Shown piece by piece: positions 33,570 to 42,131 of a DNA stretch of 64,000 nucleotides (positions within the stretch are counted from its first letter, which is position 1; every line of letters begins with the position of its first letter). The position numbers and the translations under genes were made by a program. The notes beneath the pieces were generated by a model. It was not told where the DNA came from. It saw nothing but the letters and a program-made list of their open reading frames with translations, and did not search any database. Source of the DNA: Phocaeicola_A sp045545095 (GTDB lineage: Bacteria > Bacteroidota > Bacteroidia > Bacteroidales > Bacteroidaceae); contig JAZQAG010000033.1 in assembly GCA_045545095.1 (NCBI GenBank), forward strand, positions 124,001-188,000, written 5' to 3'.

Positions 33570-36500
33570 ATGTCTTCAAATACTGTAAATCAAAGAATTA
33601 ATTTTGCAACTATCAAGAATCCTATGCCTTATCCGGATTTCTTGGAGGTGCAATTGAAGTCATTCCAAGACTTTTTACAACTGGACACTCCTCCCGAAAA
33701 ACGTAAGAACGATGGTTTGTACAAAGTATTTGCAGAAAATTTCCCTATCGCAGATACAAGAAATAACTTTGTTCTTGAATTTTTGGATTACTATATTGAT
33801 CCACCTCGTTATACCATAGAAGATTGTTTGGAGCGTGGATTGACTTATAGTGTTCCTCTGAAGGCCAAATTGAAATTGTATTGTACAGATCCTGATCATG
33901 AGGATTTTGATACAGTTATCCAAGATGTATTTTTAGGCCCTATTCCCTACATGACTAATAACGGTACCTTTATTATTAATGGTGCTGAGCGTGTTGTAGT
34001 GTCACAGTTGCATCGTTCGCCAGGTGTATTCTTTGGACAAAGCATCCATGCTAATGGTACGCAATTATATTCTGCACGTATTATTCCTTTCAAGGGATCG
34101 TGGATAGAATTTGCTACTGACATCAATAATGTCATGTATGCGTACATTGACCGTAAAAAGAAATTGCCTGTAACAACTTTGTTGCGTGCTATAGGTTTTG
34201 AGAATGATAAGGATATTCTTGAAATCTTTAACTTGGCGGAGGAAGTTAAGGTTAATCGCACAACCTTGCAGAAATATATCGGTCGCAAATTGGCTGCCCG
34301 TGTTTTGAAAACTTGGGTTGAAGATTTTGTAGATGAAGATACAGGTGAAGTAGTCTCTATCGAACGTAACGAAGTGATCATTGATCGTGAGACACCGTTG
34401 GAGGAAGAACATATTGATGAAATTATTGCATCGGGCGTTCAGAATGTTTTGATTCATCGTGAGGGGGCTAATCAATCTGATTATTCAATTATATTCAATA
34501 CCTTACAGAAGGATCCTAGTAATTCTGAAAAAGAAGCAGTGCTTTACATCTATCGTCAATTGCGTAATGCAGATCCTGCTGATGATGCTAGTGCTCGCGA
34601 GGTGATCAATAATCTTTTCTTCTCAGAAAAGAGATATGATTTAGGTGATGTAGGTCGCTATAGAATCAATAAGAAGTTAGGACTTACTACAGATATGTCT
34701 GTAAAAGTTCTGACTAAGGAAGATATCATTGAAATTATCAAATATTTGATTGAGTTGATAAACTCAAAGGCTGTAGTAGATGATATCGATCATTTGAGTA
34801 ACCGTCGTGTGCGTACTGTTGGTGAACAACTTTCTAACCAATTTGCTATAGGTTTGGCCCGTATGTCACGTACTATTCGTGAACGAATGAATGTGCGTGA
34901 TAATGAGGTGTTTACTCCGACAGATTTGATTAATGCCAAGACTATTTCTTCGGTAATCAATTCTTTCTTTGGAACGAATGCCTTGTCACAGTTTATGGAT
35001 CAAACTAATCCATTGGCGGAAGTAACTCATAAACGTCGTCTTTCAGCTCTTGGTCCTGGTGGCTTGTCACGTGAACGTGCTGGCTTTGAGGTTCGTGACG
35101 TACATTATACTCATTATGGACGTCTTTGTCCAATTGAATCTCCTGAAGGTCCCAATATTGGTTTGATATCTTCTTTGTGTGTATATGCAAAGATTAACGA
35201 TTTAGGATTCATCGAAACTCCGTATCGAGAGGTAAAGGATGGAACTGTGAACCTGAATAATGATGAAGTTGTATATTTGACGGCAGAGGAGGAAGAGAGC
35301 AAGATAATTGGTCAAGGGAATGCACCTTTGAAAGATGATGGAACTTTTATTCGTACAAAAGTTAAATCTCGTCAAGATGCTGATTATCCTGTAGTAGAGC
35401 CTTCTCGTGTAGATTTAATGGATGTGGCTCCTCAGCAGATAGCATCTATTGCTGCTTCTTTGATTCCTTTCTTGGAGCATGATGATGCCCACCGTGCATT
35501 GATGGGATCGAACATGATGCGCCAAGCTGTACCTTTGTTGCGTACAGAAGCTCCTATTGTAGGTACAGGAATCGAACGTCAGGTTTGTGAAAACTCACGT
35601 ACCCAGATAACTGCAGAAGGTGATGGTACTATTGAATATGTTGATGCAACAACAATTCGTATCTTGTATGATCGGACAGAGGATGAAGATTTTGTAAGTT
35701 TCGAGCCTGCATTAAAAGAGTATCAGATTCCCAAGTTCCGTCGTACTAATCAGAATATGACTATTGACCTTCGTCCAATCTGTGAAAAGGGACAGCGTGT
35801 GAAAGCTGGTGATATCCTTACTGAAGGTTACTCAACAGAAGCTGGCGAGTTGGCTTTAGGTAAAAACTTGCTGGTGGCTTACATGCCTTGGAAGGGATAC
35901 AACTATGAGGATGCTATCGTATTGAACGAACGTGTCGTACGTGAAGACCTTCTTACATCTATTCACGTGGAGGAACTTTCTTTGGAAGTTCGTGAAACTA
36001 AGCGTGGTATGGAGGAATTGACATCTGATATACCAAATGTAAGCGAAGAGGCTACTAAGGATTTGGATGAAAACGGTATTATTCGTATCGGTGCCCGTGT
36101 ACAGCCTGGTGATATCTTGATTGGTAAGATTACTCCGAAGGGAGAGTCTGATCCTTCTCCTGAAGAAAAATTGCTGCGTGCAATCTTTGGCGATAAGGCT
36201 GGTGATGTGAAGGATGCCTCATTGAAGGCTTCTCCTTCATTGAGTGGTGTTGTTATCGGCAAACGATTGTTCTCTCGAGCTATAAAAACTCGTAGTTCTA
36301 AGTTGGCCGATAAAGCTTTGATGCCAAAGATTGATGAAGAATTTGAAGCTAAATTCCAGGCTTTGAAAAATATTTTAGTGGATAAATTGATCACGCTGAC
36401 TGAGGGTAAAACCTCACAGGGTGTGAAGGATTATTTGGGAACAGATGTTATTCCTAAAGGCGCTAAGTTCACTAAAAAAGATCTGATGATGCTGGATTAT

Positions 36501-37382
36501 ACAACCATCCAATTAAGTAAGTGGACAGCTGACGCACATAAGAATGAAATGATTCATGACCTTGTGATCAATTTCCTTAAAAAATATAAGGAGGTAGATG
36601 CAGAACTTAAGCGTAAGAAGTTTGCGATTACAATCGGTGATGAGTTGCCTTCAGGTATTGTTCAGATGGCCAAAGTTTATATTGCCAAAAAGCGTAAGAT
36701 TGGTGTAGGTGATAAGATGGCAGGTCGTCATGGTAATAAAGGTATAGTTTCACGTGTCGTTCGCCAAGAAGATATGCCGTTCTTGGCTGATGGTACTCCA
36801 GTTGATATTGTGTTGAACCCATTGGGTGTACCTTCACGTATGAACCTTGGCCAGATTTTCGAGGCCGTGTTAGGTGCCGCTGGTGCTAAATTGGGTGTAA
36901 AATTTGCTACCCCAATTTTTGATGGAGCATCCTTGGAAGACCTTTGTGAATGGACAGACAAAGCCGGATTGCCTCGTTACGGAAAAACTTATCTGTATGA
37001 TGGTGGTACTGGTCAGCAGTTTGACCAACCTGCGACTGTAGGTGTAACCTATATGTTGAAGCTTGGGCATATGGTTGAAGATAAGATGCATGCCCGTTCT
37101 ATTGGTCCTTATTCACTTATTACTCAACAACCCTTGGGTGGTAAGGCTCAATTCGGTGGTCAACGTTTCGGAGAAATGGAGGTTTGGGCACTTGAAGCCT
37201 TTGGTGCAGCTCACGTATTGCAGGAAATTCTTACTATCAAATCTGATGATGTAGTCGGACGTTCCAAAGCTTACGAGGCAATCGTTAAGGGAGAGCCTAT
37301 GCCAACACCGGGAATTCCTGAGTCACTCAATGTGTTGTTACATGAATTGAGAGGATTGGGACTTAGTGTCACATTGGATTAA
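33570..37382 (+). CDS. rpoB: DNA-directed RNA polymerase subunit beta
   Basis: 1270 residues, the usual Bacteroidetes length. Conserved blocks are visible: FGTNALSQFMDQTNPLAEVTHKRRLSALGPGG (rifampicin region), the GPNIGL stretch, and DKMAGRHGNKGIVSRV and GGKAQFGGQRFGEMEVWALEA near the C-terminus. It forms one wall of the catalytic cleft with beta prime. Confidence 0.99.
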   Translation: MSSNTVNQRINFATIKNPMPYPDFLEVQLKSFQDFLQLDTPPEKRKNDGLYKVFAENFPIADTRNNFVLEFLDYYIDPPRYTIEDCLERGLTYSVPLKAKLKLYCTDPDHEDFDTVIQDVFLGPIPYMTNNGTFIINGAERVVVSQLHRSPGVFFGQSIHANGTQLYSARIIPFKGSWIEFATDINNVMYAYIDRKKKLPVTTLLRAIGFENDKDILEIFNLAEEVKVNRTTLQKYIGRKLAARVLKTWVEDFVDEDTGEVVSIERNEVIIDRETPLEEEHIDEIIASGVQNVLIHREGANQSDYSIIFNTLQKDPSNSEKEAVLYIYRQLRNADPADDASAREVINNLFFSEKRYDLGDVGRYRINKKLGLTTDMSVKVLTKEDIIEIIKYLIELINSKAVVDDIDHLSNRRVRTVGEQLSNQFAIGLARMSRTIRERMNVRDNEVFTPTDLINAKTISSVINSFFGTNALSQFMDQTNPLAEVTHKRRLSALGPGGLSRERAGFEVRDVHYTHYGRLCPIESPEGPNIGLISSLCVYAKINDLGFIETPYREVKDGTVNLNNDEVVYLTAEEEESKIIGQGNAPLKDDGTFIRTKVKSRQDADYPVVEPSRVDLMDVAPQQIASIAASLIPFLEHDDAHRALMGSNMMRQAVPLLRTEAPIVGTGIERQVCENSRTQITAEGDGTIEYVDATTIRILYDRTEDEDFVSFEPALKEYQIPKFRRTNQNMTIDLRPICEKGQRVKAGDILTEGYSTEAGELALGKNLLVAYMPWKGYNYEDAIVLNERVVREDLLTSIHVEELSLEVRETKRGMEELTSDIPNVSEEATKDLDENGIIRIGARVQPGDILIGKITPKGESDPSPEEKLLRAIFGDKAGDVKDASLKASPSLSGVVIGKRLFSRAIKTRSSKLADKALMPKIDEEFEAKFQALKNILVDKLITLTEGKTSQGVKDYLGTDVIPKGAKFTKKDLMMLDYTTIQLSKWTADAHKNEMIHDLVINFLKKYKEVDAELKRKKFAITIGDELPSGIVQMAKVYIAKKRKIGVGDKMAGRHGNKGIVSRVVRQEDMPFLADGTPVDIVLNPLGVPSRMNLGQIFEAVLGAAGAKLGVKFATPIFDGASLEDLCEWTDKAGLPRYGKTYLYDGGTGQQFDQPATVGVTYMLKLGHMVEDKMHARSIGPYSLITQQPLGGKAQFGGQRFGEMEVWALEAFGAAHVLQEILTIKSDDVVGRSKAYEAIVKGEPMPTPGIPESLNVLLHELRGLGLSVTLD

Positions 37383-37404
37383 TCATTAACTCTTTACAAT
37401 ATAT

Positions 37405-37510
37405 GAGTTGGCAAGGGGACAAGTCGACAAGTGGACCAGACCCCCTTGGCTATAGAAACATAACCAGAAGGTCTCGTCAACTTGTCAACTCGTTCACTCG
37501 TTAACTAAAA
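37405..37510. repeat. Inverted repeat with GACAAGT(C/T)GAC core in the rpoB-rpoC spacer
   Basis: The left arm about 37405-37437 and the right arm about 37471-37505 are imperfectly complementary, both built from GAGTTG, GACAAGT and TCAACTTGTC pieces. The spacer is 138 bases and the element takes most of it. Confidence 0.55.
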
Positions 37511-37520
37511 AAATAAAATT

Positions 37521-40500
37521 ATGGCTTTTAGAAAAGATTCAAAGATAAAGAGTAATTTTACGAAGATTTCGATAGGTCTGGCATCTCCCGAGGAGATTTT
37601 GGAAAACTCTAGCGGTGAGGTTTTAAAACCTGAGACTATCAACTATCGTACATACAAACCCGAGCGTGACGGTTTGTTTTGCGAACGTATTTTCGGTCCT
37701 GTAAAAGACTATGAGTGCCATTGCGGTAAATATAAACGTATCCGTTACAAAGGTATAGTTTGCGATCGTTGTGGAGTAGAAGTCACAGAGAAAAAAGTAC
37801 GTCGTGAACGTATGGGGCACATACAATTAGTAGTGCCTGTCGCACATATTTGGTATTTCCGTTCACTTCCTAATAAAATCGGTTATTTGTTAGGTTTGCC
37901 TTCTAAGAAGTTGGATACGGTAATCTATTATGAGAGATATATCGTTATACAACCAGGTATCAAGGAAGGAGAAATCAATACTTATGATTTGTTGTCTGAA
38001 GAAGAATATCTTGAAATCGTAGATTCTCTACCTGCTGATAATCAATATTTAGAGGATACGGATCCTAACAAGTTCATCGCAAAGATGGGTGCAGAGGCCA
38101 TTTATGATCTTTTGACTCGTCTTGATTTGGATGCTCTCTCTTATGAGTTGCGTGACAAGGCAGGAAATGATTCTTCACAGCAACGTAAGAATGAGGCTTT
38201 GAAGCGCCTGCAAGTAGTTGAGTCATTCCGCTCATCTCGCGGTCGTAATAAGCCTGAATGGATGATTATCCGTATTGTTCCAGTGACACCTCCTGACCTT
38301 CGTCCGTTGGTTCCTCTGGATGGTGGACGTTTTGCTACTTCAGACTTGAATGACCTTTATCGTCGTGTAATCATCCGCAACAATCGTTTGAAGCGCCTGA
38401 TTGAAATCAAGGCTCCTGAAGTTATCCTCCGTAACGAGAAGCGTATGTTGCAGGAGGCTGTTGACTCACTCTTTGATAATTCTCGTAAGAGTAGTGCAGT
38501 GAAGTCTGACGCCAATCGTCCTTTGAAGTCACTCTCAGACTCATTGAAGGGTAAGCAGGGACGTTTCCGTCAGAACCTTCTCGGTAAGCGTGTTGACTAT
38601 TCTGCTCGTTCAGTTATTGTTGTTGGTCCTGAGTTGAAGATGGGCGAGTGCGGTTTGCCGAAATTGATGGCGGCTGAACTTTACAAACCGTTCATTATCC
38701 GTAAGCTCATTGAGCGCGGTATCGTGAAGACGGTAAAGAGCGCCAAGAAGATTGTTGACCGTAAGGAACCGGTTATTTTTGATATCCTTGAGCATGTAAT
38801 GAAGGGTCACCCTGTATTGCTCAACCGTGCGCCGACTTTGCACCGTTTGGGTATTCAGGCTTTTCAACCCAAGATGATTGAGGGTAAGGCTATCCAACTC
38901 CATCCATTGGCATGTACAGCATTTAATGCCGACTTCGATGGTGACCAGATGGCTGTTCACTTGCCTTTGAGCAATGAAGCAATTTTGGAAGCACAGATGT
39001 TGATGCTTCAGTCACATAATATTCTGAATCCCGCCAACGGTGCTCCTATTACCGTACCTTCTCAGGATATGGTACTCGGTTTGTACTATATTACCAAATT
39101 GCGTAAGGGAGCTAAGGGTGAAGGTCTCACTTTCTATGGTCCTGAAGAGGCTTTGATTGCCTATAACGAGGGTAAGGTGGATATTCATGCTCCAGTAAAG
39201 GTGTTGGTGGACGACCTTGTAGATGGAAAGATTCAGAAAGTAATGCGCGAAACCTCTGTAGGTCGTGTTATTGTTAACGAGATTGTACCTGTTGAAGCAG
39301 GATTTGTCAATACCGTTATTTCTAAGAAATCTTTGCGCGACATCATCAGCGATGTTATTAAGATTGTTGGTGTGGCTCGAGCAGCAGAATTCCTTGACGG
39401 TATCAAGAATCTTGGTTATCAGATGGCCTTCGAAGGTGGTCTGTCATTCAACTTGGACGATATCATCATTCCGAAGGAGAAGGAAGAATTGGTTAAGCGT
39501 GGTAACGAGGAAATCGAGCAGATTACCATGAACTATAACATGGGTTTCATTACCGACAACGAACGTTATAATCAGGTTATTGATACATGGACACACGTCA
39601 ATAATGACCTTTCTAATGTCCTCATGAAGACAATTTCTTCTGACGATCAAGGTTTCAATGCCGTGTACATGATGTTGGATTCTGGTGCCCGTGGTTCTAA
39701 GGAACAGATTCGTCAGCTTTCAGGTATGCGTGGTTTGATGGCCAAGCCTCAGAAAGCAGGTGCTGAAGGCGCTCAGATTATCGAGAACCCGATTCTTTCA
39801 AACTTCAAGGAAGGTTTGAGCGTGCTTGAGTACTTTATCTCTACCCACGGTGCCCGTAAGGGTCTTGCCGATACCGCCTTGAAGACTGCCGATGCCGGTT
39901 ATCTGACCCGTCGTCTGGTGGACGTTTCTCACGATGTTATCATCAATGAAGAAGATTGCGGAACACTCCGTGGACTCGTATGTACAGCGTTGAAGAACAA
40001 CGATGAGGTGATTGCCTCACTGTACGAGCGTATCTTGGGCCGTGTTTCTGTACACGATATTGTTCATCCTACAACTGGCGAACTCATCGTTGCCGGAGGT
40101 GAGGAAATCACTGAAGCCATCGCTCAGAAGATTGAAGGATCTCCCATCGAGAGTGTTGAAATCCGTTCAGTGCTCACTTGCGAGAGCAAGAAGGGTGTCT
40201 GCATGAAGTGCTACGGCCGTAACTTGGCTACCAGCAAGATGGTACAGAAGGGCGAGGCTGTCGGTGTTATCGCTGCCCAGTCTATCGGTGAGCCGGGTAC
40301 ACAGTTGACCCTCCGTACATTCCACGCCGGTGGTACGGCTGCCAACATTGCAGCCAATGCAACTATTGTGGCCAAACACAATGCCCGCCTTGAGTTTGAT
40401 GAACTTCGTACTGTAGATAGTGTAGAGGAAACTGGTGAAGCAGTGAAGGTTGTTGTTGGCCGTTTGGCTGAAGTTCGCTTCATTGATATCAACACGGGAA

Positions 40501-41798
40501 TCATTATCTCTACTCAACTTGTTCCTTATGGTTCAAAACTTTATGTGAACGATGGCGATACTGTAGAAAAGGGTACGCTTATTGCCAAGTGGGATCCGTT
40601 CAATGCCGTTATTGTTACAGAAGTTACCGGACGTATTGAGTTTGAGAACGTAATAGAAGGTGTTACTTATAAGGTTGAATCAGATGAGGCTACAGGTTTG
40701 CGAGAAATAATTATCACCGAATCCAAGGATAAGGGTAAGGTGCCTTCTGCGCATATCCTTACTGAAGATGGCGAGCTTATTCGTACTTACAACCTTCCTG
40801 TAGGTGGTCACGTAGTTGTTGAAGATAAACAAACTGTGAAGTCTGGTGACATCATTGTAAAGATTCCTCGTGTAGCTGGTAAGGCTGGTGATATCACCGG
40901 AGGTCTTCCTCGTGTTACTGAGTTGTTCGAGGCTCGTAATCCGTCTAATCCAGCTGTGGTTTCTGAAATTGATGGTGAAATTACCATGGGTAAGGTGAAA
41001 CGTGGTAATCGTGAAATCATCGTTACGTCAAAGACTGGTGATGTGAAGAAATACCTTGTAGCTCTTTCTAAGCAAATATTGGTACAGGAGAACGATTATG
41101 TTCGTGCTGGTACTCCACTTTCTGATGGTGCCATTACTCCAGCTGATATTTTGGCCATCAAGGGTCCTACAGCTGTACAAGAGTATATTGTGAACGAGGT
41201 TCAGGATGTATATCGTTTGCAGGGTGTGAAGATTAATGATAAACACTTCGAGATCATCGTGCGCCAAATGATGCGTAAAGTTGAAATCAATGAACCGGGT
41301 GATACTCGCTTCCTTGAACAGCAGGTTGTGGATAAACTTGACTTTATGGAAGAAAACGACCGTATTTGGGGCAAGAAAGTTGTAACTGATGCTGGCGATA
41401 GTGAGACACTTCATGCTGGTCAAATCGTTACTGCTCGTAAGTTGCGTGATGAAAACTCTATGCTTAAACGTCGTGATTTGCGTCCTGTTCAGGTTCGTGA
41501 TGCTGTACCTGCAACATCTACCCAGATACTTCAGGGTATTACGCGTGCAGCTTTGCAGACCAGTTCGTTTATGTCTGCTGCTTCGTTCCAAGAGACTACC
41601 AAGGTGCTTAACGATGCCGCAATCAATGGTAAAGTTGACCGTCTTGAAGGTATGAAGGAGAATGTTATCTGTGGCCACCTTATTCCTGCTGGTACTGGTC
41701 AGCGTGAATTTGACAAGATTGTGGTTGGCTCTCGTGAGGAGTATGATCGTATCTTGGCTAACAGAAAGAATGTTTTAGATTATAGTGAAGTAGAATAA
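37521..41798 (+). CDS. rpoC: DNA-directed RNA polymerase subunit beta'
   Basis: 1425 residues. The zinc ribbon CHCGKYKRIRYKGIVCDRC (near residue 66) is intact. The catalytic Mg-binding motif NADFDGDQMAVH is present, as is the second zinc site CESKKGVCMKC near residue 890. The trigger-loop region (GEPGTQLTLRTFHAGG) is normal. It ends the operon; a strong terminator follows. Confidence 0.99.
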   Translation: MAFRKDSKIKSNFTKISIGLASPEEILENSSGEVLKPETINYRTYKPERDGLFCERIFGPVKDYECHCGKYKRIRYKGIVCDRCGVEVTEKKVRRERMGHIQLVVPVAHIWYFRSLPNKIGYLLGLPSKKLDTVIYYERYIVIQPGIKEGEINTYDLLSEEEYLEIVDSLPADNQYLEDTDPNKFIAKMGAEAIYDLLTRLDLDALSYELRDKAGNDSSQQRKNEALKRLQVVESFRSSRGRNKPEWMIIRIVPVTPPDLRPLVPLDGGRFATSDLNDLYRRVIIRNNRLKRLIEIKAPEVILRNEKRMLQEAVDSLFDNSRKSSAVKSDANRPLKSLSDSLKGKQGRFRQNLLGKRVDYSARSVIVVGPELKMGECGLPKLMAAELYKPFIIRKLIERGIVKTVKSAKKIVDRKEPVIFDILEHVMKGHPVLLNRAPTLHRLGIQAFQPKMIEGKAIQLHPLACTAFNADFDGDQMAVHLPLSNEAILEAQMLMLQSHNILNPANGAPITVPSQDMVLGLYYITKLRKGAKGEGLTFYGPEEALIAYNEGKVDIHAPVKVLVDDLVDGKIQKVMRETSVGRVIVNEIVPVEAGFVNTVISKKSLRDIISDVIKIVGVARAAEFLDGIKNLGYQMAFEGGLSFNLDDIIIPKEKEELVKRGNEEIEQITMNYNMGFITDNERYNQVIDTWTHVNNDLSNVLMKTISSDDQGFNAVYMMLDSGARGSKEQIRQLSGMRGLMAKPQKAGAEGAQIIENPILSNFKEGLSVLEYFISTHGARKGLADTALKTADAGYLTRRLVDVSHDVIINEEDCGTLRGLVCTALKNNDEVIASLYERILGRVSVHDIVHPTTGELIVAGGEEITEAIAQKIEGSPIESVEIRSVLTCESKKGVCMKCYGRNLATSKMVQKGEAVGVIAAQSIGEPGTQLTLRTFHAGGTAANIAANATIVAKHNARLEFDELRTVDSVEETGEAVKVVVGRLAEVRFIDINTGIIISTQLVPYGSKLYVNDGDTVEKGTLIAKWDPFNAVIVTEVTGRIEFENVIEGVTYKVESDEATGLREIIITESKDKGKVPSAHILTEDGELIRTYNLPVGGHVVVEDKQTVKSGDIIVKIPRVAGKAGDITGGLPRVTELFEARNPSNPAVVSEIDGEITMGKVKRGNREIIVTSKTGDVKKYLVALSKQILVQENDYVRAGTPLSDGAITPADILAIKGPTAVQEYIVNEVQDVYRLQGVKINDKHFEIIVRQMMRKVEINEPGDTRFLEQQVVDKLDFMEENDRIWGKKVVTDAGDSETLHAGQIVTARKLRDENSMLKRRDLRPVQVRDAVPATSTQILQGITRAALQTSSFMSAASFQETTKVLNDAAINGKVDRLEGMKENVICGHLIPAGTGQREFDKIVVGSREEYDRILANRKNVLDYSEVE

Positions 41799-41822
41799 TT
41801 TTCTTTAAGCTATATGGAATGT

Positions 41823-41856
41823 AAAAGGGCGCATCCTTCGGGACTGCGCCCTTTTT
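41823..41856 (+). terminator. Strong rho-independent terminator after rpoC
   Basis: GGGCGCA pairs with TGCGCCC around a short loop with the stable TTCG tetraloop-like core, with A- and T-runs on either side (AAAA / TTTTT). Confidence 0.92.
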
Positions 41857-42059
41857 ATGATACGGATATCTATATTAAGATACTAATAACTATAGGCGAT
41901 AGGAGGACGCTGTATAGTATAATAAGATGCGTCTGCCCTGGCATGCTTTTAGTGCATATAGGCAGACTATTATAGGGTTGTGTACTCTTACAAATTAATG
42001 ATGGCAGATTTATAATCAGTGATATTTTATAATTAAGCGAGTCATAATAGTAATATTCC
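41857..42059. other. Non-coding stretch after rpoC with a stem-loop
   Basis: No convincing gene. The only structure seen is around 41935-41970: GTCTGCC ... GGCAGAC with an inner GCATGC/GTGCAT pairing and a TTTTA loop. It lacks a T-run and could be a small RNA hairpin or a repeat remnant. Confidence 0.35.
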
Positions 42060-42090
42060 TTTGTTTGTTTTCCTTTTTTTTGTATTTTTG
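42060..42090 (+). promoter_or_regulatory. Promoter of the GH2 operon
   Basis: TTTG (42060-42063), 19-base spacer, TATTTTTG (42083-42090), 41 bases before the ATG. No obvious operator is seen. Confidence 0.7.
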
Positions 42091-42131
42091 CCATGCCATA
42101 TTAACTACTAACATTCTATTTATTAAAAACC

